46,546 nucleotides of DNA. Source: Bacteroidota bacterium (GTDB lineage: Bacteria; Bacteroidota; Bacteroidia; Bacteroidales; GCA-2711565). This document shows positions 36,019 through 43,489 of this stretch, piece after piece (position 1 is the stretch's first letter; each line of letters starts with the position of its first letter). The position numbers and the translations under genes are program-made. The DNA lies in NCBI GenBank assembly GCA_003353955.1, contig PIVJ01000013.1, forward strand, positions 1 through 46,546, read 5' to 3'. A model generated the notes under the pieces. That model was not told where the DNA came from, made no database searches, and was given only the letters and a program-made list of their open reading frames with translations.

Positions 36019-36483
36019 ATGGAAAAACAACACAGAGGATTATATAAAAGCACCAATCAACAGGTAATAGGTGGAGTTGCAGCAGGAATTGCTGACCATC
36101 TGAATACAGATCCTACCATTGTAAGAATTTTATTTGTTGTTGTAGCATTATTTGGTGGTGGTGGATTGCTGATATATATAATATTATGGATCGCACTTCC
36201 TTCAGGAGAAACTCATTTTTTTAACCCCTTAAATAGTCCAAACATGGAAAAAGATACTGCAAACCAGAAGCAAAAAGATTCCTTTGACTTCAATAAACAG
36301 CCATGGAATGAAAGTAAGAATAATGGCAATTTAATCGCCGGATTAATTCTGATTACGCTGGGATTAATATTTTTAGCTGATCGTTTCCTTCCCCGTATTG
36401 ATTTTGGTGACTTATGGCCACTCATACTTCTTGTAGCTGGAATCGCACTCATTAAATCGGGTTATAGCAAATCAAAAAAATAA
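36019..36483 (+). CDS. PspC-domain membrane protein with LiaF-like TM tail
   Basis: A 154-residue inner-membrane protein. The N-terminal PspC domain (RGLYKSTNQQVIGGVAAGIA, then LNTDPTIVRILFVVVALFGG, with a helix to ~60) is followed by a polar linker (~62-100). Two more membrane helices (~104-120, ~131-145) match the DUF5668/LiaF-TM type. PspC proteins sense or relay inner-membrane stress. It is 4 bp upstream of a LiaF-like protein, so the two form an operon. Convergent regulator 2 follows. Confidence 0.87.
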   Translation: MEKQHRGLYKSTNQQVIGGVAAGIADHLNTDPTIVRILFVVVALFGGGGLLIYIILWIALPSGETHFFNPLNSPNMEKDTANQKQKDSFDFNKQPWNESKNNGNLIAGLILITLGLIFLADRFLPRIDFGDLWPLILLVAGIALIKSGYSKSKK

Positions 36484-36487
36484 ACAG

Positions 36488-37411
36488 ATGAAAAACAGCA
36501 ACTTATTTTGGGGTGGCATTTTAGTGGCTCTTGGTGTTTTATTTATTCTTAATAATTTAAATCTTCTGGATTTTAACTGGTGGGGTATTTTCAGGCTATG
36601 GCCAATGCTTTTGGTTTTGCTTGGAGTTACGTTGCTTCCAATAAAGAACTCGATAAAAATTGTATTAACGCTTATTCTTTTAGCAATTACAATTACTTTA
36701 TTGATTACCAATACTTCATTTTTGCATCCAAGAACCTATCATTTTAATTGGGATTGGAGTGATAACAATTTCACTGAGCGTAGCTACGACAGAGGAGATC
36801 AATACTTTTACGAACCCTATGATAAATCTGTTGATGAAGCTACGTTGAAAATGGAAGCAATTGCTGGTAAATTTGTCGTGGTTGACAAAACTTCAAAGCT
36901 TATTGAATTTGAACAAGATGGGAATATCGGTCCTTACGTTTTTTCATCAAGGAAAAATAATAACCATCAGTCTATTGATTTAAGTTTAAAGGATGCCCGA
37001 TTTCGTACGCGACAATTAATAAATGATGTTGAAATTAAACTAAATCCTGATCCCATCTGGAATTTATATATTGAATCAGGTGCTGCTAAAATTGATTTGG
37101 ATGTTGCCAAATTTAAAACAAAGAATATTGACATTGAGGGAGGTGCTTCGTCCGTTTATATTAAAATTGGAAATTTGTTCTCTAAGACTGATATTTCTAT
37201 AGCCTCGGGTGCATCGGCAATTACCATCGTAATTCCAGAAGACTCAGGCTGTGAAATTTCAACCGAAACCATATTCTCATCAAAAAATTTTAAAGAATTT
37301 ACAAGGCTTGAACGGGGATTATACCAGACAGAGAACTTTGATGATGTGAGTAATAAAGTATTTATCAATATTGAAGCTGCAGTTACAAGTTTAAGAGTAA
37401 GAAGGTATTAG
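36488..37411 (+). CDS. LiaF-like membrane protein with toast-rack beta domain
   Basis: A 307-residue protein: three or four N-terminal helices (~8-20, ~33-48, ~54-72) with NLFWGGILVALGVLFILNNL and RLWPMLLVLLGVTLL, as in LiaI/LiaF-type regions. A ~200-residue periplasmic or cytoplasmic beta-helix-like domain follows, with repeating short strands (IESGAAKIDLDVA, IDIEGGASSVYIKI, ISIASGASAITIVI), the toast-rack fold. LiaF in Firmicutes inhibits a kinase during cell-wall stress. Here two kinases flank the gene, so a similar link is an inference. Codons start 4 bp after the pspC-like stop. Confidence 0.85.
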   Translation: MKNSNLFWGGILVALGVLFILNNLNLLDFNWWGIFRLWPMLLVLLGVTLLPIKNSIKIVLTLILLAITITLLITNTSFLHPRTYHFNWDWSDNNFTERSYDRGDQYFYEPYDKSVDEATLKMEAIAGKFVVVDKTSKLIEFEQDGNIGPYVFSSRKNNNHQSIDLSLKDARFRTRQLINDVEIKLNPDPIWNLYIESGAAKIDLDVAKFKTKNIDIEGGASSVYIKIGNLFSKTDISIASGASAITIVIPEDSGCEISTETIFSSKNFKEFTRLERGLYQTENFDDVSNKVFINIEAAVTSLRVRRY

Positions 37412-37422
37412 AATCTTATTAG

Positions 37423-38127
37423 TTATGATTCTTTAATTTCCAGTTTGAAACCGGTACCATGAACATTGGTTATGGAAATATTGGGATCAGACTTTAGGTG
37501 TTTCCTGAGTTTGGCAATAAATACATCCATACTTCTGCCAATAAAATAATCGTTTTCACCCCATACAGTTTTCAGGGCATATTCACGAGATAATAACTGA
37601 TTTTTATGAATACAAAGGAGTTTTAATAATCCGGCTTCTTTTCGGGTTAAATTTTGTTCCGAATCTGGGGAAGCCAATATCATATTATTTGAATCGAAAG
37701 AAAAAATTCCGATCTGAAAAAACGATTTTTTCAATTCATTATTTGAATCTCTAATCTGACAACGCTTTAGAATCGCTTTAATCCGCAAACTGAGTTCTTC
37801 TGTACTAAATGGTTTCGTAATATAATCATCACATCCAATTTGAAATCCTTTGATTCTGTCTTCTTTTAATGACTTGGCAGTTAGAAAAATGATTGGAATG
37901 CTATTATCTACATGCCTGATGTCCTCAGCCAAACTAAATCCATCTTTTTTGGGCATCATTACATCAAAAATACATAAATCATATTTTTGGCGTTTAAATG
38001 CTTTTAACCCTTCTTCTCCATCTTTACAAAGCTTTGTTTCATAGCCAAGCATTTCAAGGTAATCCTGCAAAACCAAACTTAAATTAGGATCGTCCTCAAC
38101 TAATAATAGTTTAATATTTTTGCTCAT
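37423..38127 (-). CDS. RprY-like OmpR-family response regulator (regulator 2)
   Basis: A 234-residue regulator: receiver domain with EDD (11-13), phospho-acceptor Asp55 in IFDVMMPKKDG, LTAKS and TKPFS, then a winged helix (LTRKEAGLLKLL, GRSMDVFIAKLRKHL, VHGTGFKLEI). It is a paralogue of regulator 1, with the same MMPKKDGF and RSMDV motifs. Its start lies inside the end of kinase 2 (17-bp overlap), so production is probably coupled. It likely binds the TGTTAA array at 39508-39545. Confidence 0.93.
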   Translation of the reverse strand: MSKNIKLLLVEDDPNLSLVLQDYLEMLGYETKLCKDGEEGLKAFKRQKYDLCIFDVMMPKKDGFSLAEDIRHVDNSIPIIFLTAKSLKEDRIKGFQIGCDDYITKPFSTEELSLRIKAILKRCQIRDSNNELKKSFFQIGIFSFDSNNMILASPDSEQNLTRKEAGLLKLLCIHKNQLLSREYALKTVWGENDYFIGRSMDVFIAKLRKHLKSDPNISITNVHGTGFKLEIKES

Positions 38128-39418
38128 AATTACCCTCCTTTATTGATGGGACAAAAGGTAAAAATAACTCAAATGAACTTCCATTACCCAAGTCTGACTT
38201 AACTTTTATGGTGCCACCATGAGCTTCGATCATGGTTTTTACATAATACAATCCAATACCGAATCCTTTAACATCATGGATGTTTCCGGTAGGGACTCTA
38301 AATAACTTCTTAAAAATATGCTTTTGATGTTCTGTGCTAATTCCAACACCATTATCAGCTATAATTATTATAACACCTTCTTTCACTTTTTTTGTAGAAA
38401 TGGAGATTTCCGGATTTTGGGCTGAATATTTCTTTGCGTTATCCAATAAGTTTGAAATAATATTCATGACATGTTCACAGTCGGCCACAATCATTGATGG
38501 CTTTGCATTTAAGTCAATCTTTATCTTACCTTTTTGTTCTTTAAGTCCGAGTCTGAAATTATCAGAAACCTTACTAATCACTTTATGAATATCCATTTCC
38601 TTAGGCTTTATCTTCGTATCTTCCTTGTCTAGTATGGATATTTGTAATACCTGCTCAACCTGATTCTGCAAGCGTGCATTTTCGTCATAAATAATGTGTG
38701 CATATTTTTGAGTTCTGTATCCCGACTCGTACACATTCGGTCGTAACAACATTTCACTTGCTAATGAAATAGTAGATATCGGTGTTTTAAACTCATGTGT
38801 CATATTATTTACAAAATCAGTTTTAATTTCTGAAAGGCGTTTTTGGCGGAACATTGTAATTACCGTGTACCAAAAACTAATTATTACGATTATGATAAAG
38901 ATTGCTGATAGTGCCAACCATCCTATCATGTTCAATAATATCTGATTGGTTTGGTTTGGAAAATATACCCCGAGATAGTATTCTTCCGATTCACATAAGC
39001 AATTTAATGATACATTATGCTGCGAATCCATAATTTCTTGCTTGTATTCATCGAAGGTACCCATTAAAAACTCACTCGAGCCTCTGTCATAAACTGCATA
39101 TTCATTTTTTTCCATAACCAACATACAACCTAATTCGCTTTCCATCATGCTATGAAGCCTATTCTTATCGATAATCTTAGTAATTTCTGTTTTTTTCACA
39201 AAACATTCTGGATTCTCTACCATCATTAGCAGTGTAGAATCGGTATAATCATTTAATAGCTGATTAACGACACTCTTTAATGCAACCCGAACACTATTAT
39301 CAAATTGCTCTTCTTTAAAACCTACTGCTTTTTTCACCCAATATAATTGCGTAATTACAATTCCGACCATGGATATGGAGGCAATAATAACAATAAAATT
39401 AAACAGGTTCTTTTTCAT
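38111..39418 (-). CDS. RprX-like sensor histidine kinase (kinase 2) with periplasmic cysteines
   Basis: A 435-residue kinase: helix 1 (~6-25), periplasmic sensor domain (~30-160), helix 2 (~162-186), HisKA with His208 in NNMTHEFKTPIS, and ATPase motifs NLLDNAKKYS, DNGVGIS, FKKLFRVPTGN and GFGIGLYYVK. Unlike kinase 1, its sensor region has four cysteines (72, 98, 140 and 142, the last two as NCLC), which suggests redox or metal sensing. It is divergent from a small Cys-rich secreted protein, with a box array between them. Confidence 0.93.
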   Translation of the reverse strand: MKKNLFNFIVIIASISMVGIVITQLYWVKKAVGFKEEQFDNSVRVALKSVVNQLLNDYTDSTLLMMVENPECFVKKTEITKIIDKNRLHSMMESELGCMLVMEKNEYAVYDRGSSEFLMGTFDEYKQEIMDSQHNVSLNCLCESEEYYLGVYFPNQTNQILLNMIGWLALSAIFIIIVIISFWYTVITMFRQKRLSEIKTDFVNNMTHEFKTPISTISLASEMLLRPNVYESGYRTQKYAHIIYDENARLQNQVEQVLQISILDKEDTKIKPKEMDIHKVISKVSDNFRLGLKEQKGKIKIDLNAKPSMIVADCEHVMNIISNLLDNAKKYSAQNPEISISTKKVKEGVIIIIADNGVGISTEHQKHIFKKLFRVPTGNIHDVKGFGIGLYYVKTMIEAHGGTIKVKSDLGNGSSFELFLPFVPSIKEGNYEQKY

Positions 39419-39471
39419 TTTTGATATCTTGTGCGGGTACTTCTGTTAGTTTACTATCTGGTTTTGTGTAG

Positions 39472-39479
39472 CAAAGATA
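39472..39479 (-). promoter_or_regulatory. -7 promoter box for kinase 2-regulator 2
   Basis: TATCTTTG on the minus strand, followed by C, is a full match and gives a leader of about 48 bases. A single TTAACA at 39484-39489 touches it. Confidence 0.55.
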
Positions 39480-39507
39480 CAATTTAACACCTCTTTCGAA
39501 ATTGTAA

Positions 39508-39545
39508 TTAACAATTCGTTAACAGTTTTTAACAGACGTTTAACA
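39508..39545. promoter_or_regulatory. Four tandem TTAACA boxes between divergent promoters
   Basis: TTAACA occurs at 39508, 39519, 39529 and 39540, that is at 11, 10 and 11 bases. All four face the same way, reading TGTTAA on the kinase 2 strand. The array lies about 29 bases upstream of the kinase 2 -7 box and 20 upstream of the -7 box for the small secreted protein. A fifth TTAACA at 39558 and a sixth at 39484 are out of register. This is the layout of an OmpR/PhoB-type operator. Confidence 0.7.
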
Positions 39546-39565
39546 AAAAAGGTAGTTTTAACATC

Positions 39566-39573
39566 TATATTTG
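39566..39573 (+). promoter_or_regulatory. -7 promoter box for the small Cys/Lys-rich protein
   Basis: TATATTTG is a full match, 39 bases before ATG 39613. Instead of a clear -33 TTG, the position is occupied by the last TTAACA boxes, as at activator-dependent promoters. Confidence 0.55.
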
Positions 39574-39612
39574 TTTTTGAAAATTATTACTAATCTATTA
39601 AATATTTAAATT

Positions 39613-39891
39613 ATGAAAAAAATTATTTTGAGTTTAGCAGTTGTAGCCTTTATAGCTGTTGGAACTGTTTCTGTTAATGCATCCACATTAATTCAGGATC
39701 CAGTAAAGAAAGAAGAGAAGAAAGCCACTAAAGTAGCCGACAATAAGGAATGTTATTCAACAGCCGAGAAAGAAGGGAAGAAAGCCACTAAAGCAGCCGA
39801 CAATAAGGAATGTTATTCAACAGCCAAAACATGCTGTGATAAAGAATCTGGTGACATCAAAAAAACTACAAAAAAGAAAAAGAAATCATAA
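39613..39891 (+). CDS. Small secreted Cys/Lys-rich protein with internal repeat
   Basis: A 92-residue protein: signal peptide 1-23 (ending VNAS), then two near-identical 20-residue units (KKATKxADNKECYSTA) and a tail with CCDKESGD and a lysine run. Cysteines are at 47, 67, 74 and 75. At DNA level the units (39707-39764 and 39767-39824) differ at only two of 58 bases, so the duplication is recent or kept uniform. I know no family. Exported Cys-rich lysine-rich peptides may bind metals or be redox-active. It is divergent from kinase 2, behind the box array, and is its most likely target. Confidence 0.7.
   Translation: MKKIILSLAVVAFIAVGTVSVNASTLIQDPVKKEEKKATKVADNKECYSTAEKEGKKATKAADNKECYSTAKTCCDKESGDIKKTTKKKKKS
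39707..39824 (+). repeat. 58-bp tandem repeat inside the small secreted protein gene
   Basis: Two in-frame copies, 60 bases apart from start to start, with two differences (A/G at 39715/39775 and T/C at 39734/39794). Confidence 0.9.
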
Positions 39892-39925
39892 TCCATCAGA
39901 TTTCATAAGTTAAATAGGGTCAAAA

Positions 39926-39961
39926 CTAAGTTAACGGAGTATAAGAACTTCTGTAACTTAG
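39926..39961. repeat. 8-bp inverted repeat downstream of the small secreted protein gene
   Basis: CTAAGTTA and TAACTTAG enclose 20 bases. No T run follows, so it may be an operator or a weak transcription stop. The rest of 39892-40044 shows nothing else. Confidence 0.35.
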
Positions 39962-40044
39962 TATTGACAATGCCTAACAAATATTTCAAACGTTCAAGAG
40001 TTTCTGCATCAAAAATCAGGCAATTATTAACGTTATTTAGCCTT

Positions 40045-40196
40045 AAATGAAGCTCCCCGTCGCAAGCGGACAGGGTATCATGATGGACTCTATTTTATTT
40101 CGCCCCAAGGGGCGGAGAATATAACCCACAAGATTCTGGAAATCGAAGAATCACTTCGCCTAATTAATTTTGTTTCACAAAATAAAAGTCTCACTG
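40045..40196 (+). repeat. Interspersed hairpin repeat, copy 1 (long form)
   Basis: Begins AAATGAAGCTCC and ends AGTCTCACTG, with two GC-rich hairpins (CCCCG...; CGCCCCAAGGGGCG) and an AATTTTGT/ACAAAAT hairpin. It matches copies 2 and 3 closely but has 29 extra bases (~40123-40151) that themselves form GATTCT/AGAATC. Confidence 0.9.
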
Positions 40197-40286
40197 CTTT
40201 AAAGGAATGCGAATTTAAATACAATTATAGAAAAGAAAATTTATATAAATTATTGTTGAGAATTATTAAATTTTAGAACGCATAAT

Positions 40287-40294
40287 TAGTTTTG
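40287..40294 (+). promoter_or_regulatory. -7 promoter box for the OsmC-thioesterase pair
   Basis: TAGTTTTG fits TAnnTTTG and ends 15 bases before ATG 40310. It overlaps the alternative TTG start at 40292, which argues for the ATG. Confidence 0.5.
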
Positions 40295-40309
40295 ACCCAT
40301 TTAAATAAT

Positions 40310-40714
40310 ATGATAACTGTAGAAACCATCTATTCAGGAGAATTGAGAACTCAGGCTCACCATTCTCAATCGGGTAATAAAATAATAACTGATGCCCCGC
40401 TTGATAATCAGGGGAAAGGTGAAGCCTTTTCACCCACAGATCTTGTAGCAACCGCTTTAGGTAGCTGCATGATAACCATTGTTGGAATTGCAGCCCGAAA
40501 TCATGGTTTCGATATTGATGGAACCCAACTGAAGATCACCAAGATTATGGCTTCTGATCCGAGAAGAATTGCTGAAATAAAGATTGATTTCACTTTTCCA
40601 AAGGATAATTATTCAGAGAAAGAAAAGAAGATTATAGAGAACTCAGCCCGATCCTGTCCTGTTGCCAAAAGTTTACATCCCAACTTAGAACAAACGCTCA
40701 GTTTTATTTATTAA
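40310..40714 (+). CDS. OsmC-family peroxiredoxin-like protein
   Basis: A 134-residue OsmC/Ohr-fold protein that likely reduces organic or fatty-acid hydroperoxides. It has both reactive cysteines: Cys53 in ALGSCMITIVG and Cys116 in ARSCPVAKSL. SPTDLVATAL (41-50) precedes the first. It is the OsmC-like rather than the Ohr subgroup by length and motif. A hotdog thioesterase follows 4 bp downstream. Confidence 0.9.
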   Translation: MITVETIYSGELRTQAHHSQSGNKIITDAPLDNQGKGEAFSPTDLVATALGSCMITIVGIAARNHGFDIDGTQLKITKIMASDPRRIAEIKIDFTFPKDNYSEKEKKIIENSARSCPVAKSLHPNLEQTLSFIY

Positions 40715-40718
40715 ATAC

Positions 40719-41102
40719 ATGGTTGAAAATCTAGAAATTGGATTACGTGCTTCCAACAATATTATTGTTCAACATACTGACTCGGCAACTGCTTTTGGAT
40801 CAGGCTTGGTGGATGTTTATGCCACCCCGGCCATGATTGCCTTAATGGAAAAAACAGCCCTCGAATGCGTTACGCCAATACTTCCTGATGGGTTTACCAC
40901 CGTTGGGATAGAGATTTGCATTCATCGTATTAAAGCAACCACCATTGAGAAGAAAGTGAGTTGTACTGCTGAGTTTGTTGAAATTGATCGAGAAAAACTA
41001 GTGTTTGAAGTAAGCAGCAAAGATGAAGAAGGAGAAATCGGATTTGGAAAACACACCCGATTTATTATTGAACAAGAAAAGTTTATGGCAAAATTATCTT
41101 AA
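40719..41102 (+). CDS. Hotdog-fold thioesterase, FlK-like
   Basis: A 127-residue thioesterase resembling fluoroacetyl-CoA thioesterase FlK. The triad-like residues are Thr36 and Glu44 in ATPAMIALMEKTA and His69 in EICIHRIKAT, spaced as in that family. Most bacterial members act on unknown acyl-CoAs, so fluoroacetate is not implied. Probably co-transcribed with osmC. Confidence 0.82.
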   Translation: MVENLEIGLRASNNIIVQHTDSATAFGSGLVDVYATPAMIALMEKTALECVTPILPDGFTTVGIEICIHRIKATTIEKKVSCTAEFVEIDREKLVFEVSSKDEEGEIGFGKHTRFIIEQEKFMAKLS

Positions 41103-41108
41103 AAAATC

Positions 41109-41594
41109 TCAAATTTTAATTTTAAAGGACCGATCATCAATGGCACGCATGGTAGCCAAAATCCCATCTAAATGATCATATTCGTGCTGAATTAATTCGG
41201 ATAAATCTCCCTCCAGCATCCATGTCTTTTCTTTCCAATTCATATCCCAAAAGCTCAACTTTACCTTTTTTGATCGCTCCACTCTTACCAATAAATTCGG
41301 GAAACATAAGCAATCGTCCCACACAATTATTTTCTTTTCGCTAAACTCAGATAAGACCGGGTTAATCAAAACAATAGGCTTGTTTATATTTAGATAAATA
41401 AACCTTTTCAACACTCCAATTTGTGGTGCAGCCACTGCACGTCCGGCACCATACAATGCTCTGAATTTCATCAATGCCTCATGCAAAATTTCAATATCAG
41501 TCTCTAAACTTTCCAGTTCGGATGGCTCCACCGCCACGGAAACTTTATACAATCGGGGGTCACCTAATTTTAGGATCTTTTTAAAACTCATCAT
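41109..41594 (-). CDS. Divergent peptide deformylase
   Basis: A 161-residue deformylase-like protein. The three metal/active-site motifs are recognisable but altered: motif 1 is [10 protein letters not shown] (51-60, normally GxGLAAPQ), motif 2 is WDDCLCFPN (Cys95, normally EGCLS) and motif 3 is intact as QHEYDHLDG (His137, Glu138, His141). Metal ligands and catalytic Glu are kept, so it may be active with another specificity. It overlaps dtd by 4 bp and is translated after it; the housekeeping def of the genome is presumably elsewhere. Confidence 0.82.
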   Translation of the reverse strand: MMSFKKILKLGDPRLYKVSVAVEPSELESLETDIEILHEALMKFRALYGAGRAVAAPQIGVLKRFIYLNINKPIVLINPVLSEFSEKKIIVWDDCLCFPNLLVRVERSKKVKLSFWDMNWKEKTWMLEGDLSELIQHEYDHLDGILATMRAIDDRSFKIKI

Positions 41595-42043
41595 TTCTTA
41601 TTTTTCGTATCAATGATGATGGTCACCGGGCCTTCATTAATCAACGAAATATCCATTCTGGCTCCAAACTCCCCAGTCTGAACAGGCTTGTTCAAATCAA
41701 ATGAAAGTTGTTTCACAAATTGGTCGTAAAGCGGAACTGCAATCCCGGGCTTGGCAGCATAAATATAAGATGGCCGATTCCCTTTTTTAGTACTGGCGTG
41801 TAGCGTAAATTGACTTACCACCATTGCCTCTCCTTTTACATCCACGATGCTTAGATTCATCACTCCTTCCGCATCATCAAATATTCGCAATTGCATGATT
41901 TTTCGCGAAAGCCATTCTATATCCTCACCGGTATCAGCATTTTCGATACCCAGTAAAATCATGAGGCCATTATTAATTCGCGATTTAATTTCACCTTCAA
42001 TGGAAACTGATGCTTCCGAAACTCTTTGTATAACTGCTCTCAT
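41591..42043 (-). CDS. dtd: D-aminoacyl-tRNA deacylase
   Basis: Removes D-amino acids (and glycine from tRNA-Ala) wrongly attached to tRNA. The 150-residue protein carries the two signature motifs SQFTLHAS (77-84, Thr80) and NEGPVTI (~136), with the usual start [13 protein letters not shown]. The motifs form the active site across the dimer. First gene of a dtd-deformylase pair. Confidence 0.95.
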   Translation of the reverse strand: MRAVIQRVSEASVSIEGEIKSRINNGLMILLGIENADTGEDIEWLSRKIMQLRIFDDAEGVMNLSIVDVKGEAMVVSQFTLHASTKKGNRPSYIYAAKPGIAVPLYDQFVKQLSFDLNKPVQTGEFGARMDISLINEGPVTIIIDTKNKK

Positions 42044-42062
42044 CTTTTAATGATTGTGATAC

Positions 42063-42070
42063 CAAATTTA
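42063..42070 (-). promoter_or_regulatory. -7 promoter box for dtd
   Basis: TAAATTTG on the minus strand, 20 bases before the dtd ATG; no clear -33. Confidence 0.45.
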
Positions 42071-42163
42071 CTAAAATTGTCCGATTAAGAAATGCAGCAA
42101 AATTCCAGTCACCAGACACAAGATTAAAGGGTTTAGACTTACAGCAATCGCACAATGAAACAC

Positions 42164-42192
42164 TTGAGCAATCAATCTATTTATTAACTTTG
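42164..42192 (+). promoter_or_regulatory. Promoter of pdxJ
   Basis: TTG (42164-42166) and TAACTTTG (42185-42192) are 18 bases apart; the ATG follows 17 bases later. Confidence 0.55.
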
Positions 42193-42208
42193 TTTTAAAT
42201 CAAAAGAA

Positions 42209-42928
42209 ATGACTAAGCTAAGCGTTAATATTAATAAAATAGCTACTATCCGAAATGCCCGCGGCGGCGATCAACCGAATGTTTTAAAAGCGGCCATTGA
42301 TTGCGAACGATTTGGTGCCCAAGGTATAACCGTTCACCCCCGTTCTGACGAGCGCCATATTCGGTATCAGGATACGCAAGATATTAAACCTGCCATTGGT
42401 GTTGAATTTAATATTGAAGGAAACCCTGTACCTTCATTCATTGATTTGGTACTCGAGGTAAAACCCCATCAGGTTACCCTGGTTCCTGATTCCCCCGATG
42501 CCATTACCTCCAATGCCGGATGGGATACCATAAAAAATGAATGCTTTTTAAAAGAGGTAATTGCTGAATTTAAAACTCATGGGATTCGTACTTCCATTTT
42601 CATCGAGACGAATGAGAAAATGATTTTAAATGCCGTAAAAACCGGAGCAGATCGCATTGAATTGTATACTGAAAGTTATGCCGATAATTTCCATAAAAAT
42701 AAAGAAACAGCCATAAACCCATTTATAGCTGCGGCAAAACTTGCCAATGAAATTGGCTTGGGGATTAATGCCGGACATGATTTAAATCTGGACAATCTAA
42801 ATTATTTTGCAAAAAATATTCCCGGTTTATTAGAAGTTTCCATCGGGCATGCCTTAATCAGCGATGCCTTGTATTTGGGACTGGAAAATACGATTCAGAT
42901 GTATTTACGAAAATTAAAGGCTAATTGA
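42209..42928 (+). CDS. pdxJ: Pyridoxine 5'-phosphate synthase
   Basis: Condenses 1-deoxyxylulose-5-phosphate with 3-amino-2-oxopropyl phosphate in vitamin B6 synthesis. The 239-residue TIM barrel has [17 protein letters not shown] (4-20), [13 protein letters not shown] (~39-51), [18 protein letters not shown] (~90-107), [14 protein letters not shown] (~145-158) and [13 protein letters not shown] (~187-199). All are normal for the family. Confidence 0.96.
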   Translation: MTKLSVNINKIATIRNARGGDQPNVLKAAIDCERFGAQGITVHPRSDERHIRYQDTQDIKPAIGVEFNIEGNPVPSFIDLVLEVKPHQVTLVPDSPDAITSNAGWDTIKNECFLKEVIAEFKTHGIRTSIFIETNEKMILNAVKTGADRIELYTESYADNFHKNKETAINPFIAAAKLANEIGLGINAGHDLNLDNLNYFAKNIPGLLEVSIGHALISDALYLGLENTIQMYLRKLKAN

Positions 42929-43114
42929 TTTCTTTTAAAGTTAGATACAATCCCCCTTCGATGAAAAATATTGATGAATATTTTCGATAACATCAAAGTA
43001 AAGAGTAAAAAATATAGGAAATTGACTAGGTTTGCTAAAAACACAAATAATTGAAAATCAACAACTAATTTTTACGTTAGTTGGAATCTATAATGAATAA
43101 ATCCGACTCACATA

Positions 43115-43435
43115 ACAGAGGACATAATATCCATTTCCGTATTTGGATTCACATTTATTGCGGTGGCTGCTTCATTAACAGCTTATTTAGTAACCCAATT
43201 TATTGATGTGCAATTATTTCATTTCTGGAAAAAACTCACCAATGGAAAACATTTGTGGTTACGAAATAATACTTCTACTTTTAGCTCTCAGTTTATTGAC
43301 ACTTTTACAGTATTAATTCTGCTCTGCAGTTTTGGAGTTATCGAATGGAAATTGCTTGGAATATTATTACCCATCGGGTGTTTATTCAACGTAATGGTCG
43401 CCTTATTGGATACGCCAATCATATATTTTATTTAA
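43115..43435 (+). pseudogene. Truncated queuosine-precursor transporter (VUT/YhhQ family)
   Basis: The frame from about 43115 reads TEDIISISVFGFTFIAVAAS, then AYLVTQFIDVQLFHFWKKL, NGKHLWLRNNTSTFSSQFID and LLDTPIIYF, matching the C-terminal half of YhhQ-type transporters, which import queuosine precursors (~220 residues in all). About 90-100 N-terminal residues and the usual tail are missing. There is no ATG, only a GTG at 43163 inside the conserved region, and TGA lies just upstream of the recognisable part. It is a remnant; 42929-43114 hold nothing else. Confidence 0.72.
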
Positions 43436-43489
43436 GAGGCGTTTCAAAATGATTAATACCCACGACGAACTTCAATTTTAAATTCATTC

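Noticed and set aside
40719-41102. Fluoroacetate detoxification by FlK
   Set aside because: Triad spacing is shared by many hotdog thioesterases of unknown substrate; no organofluorine genes are nearby.
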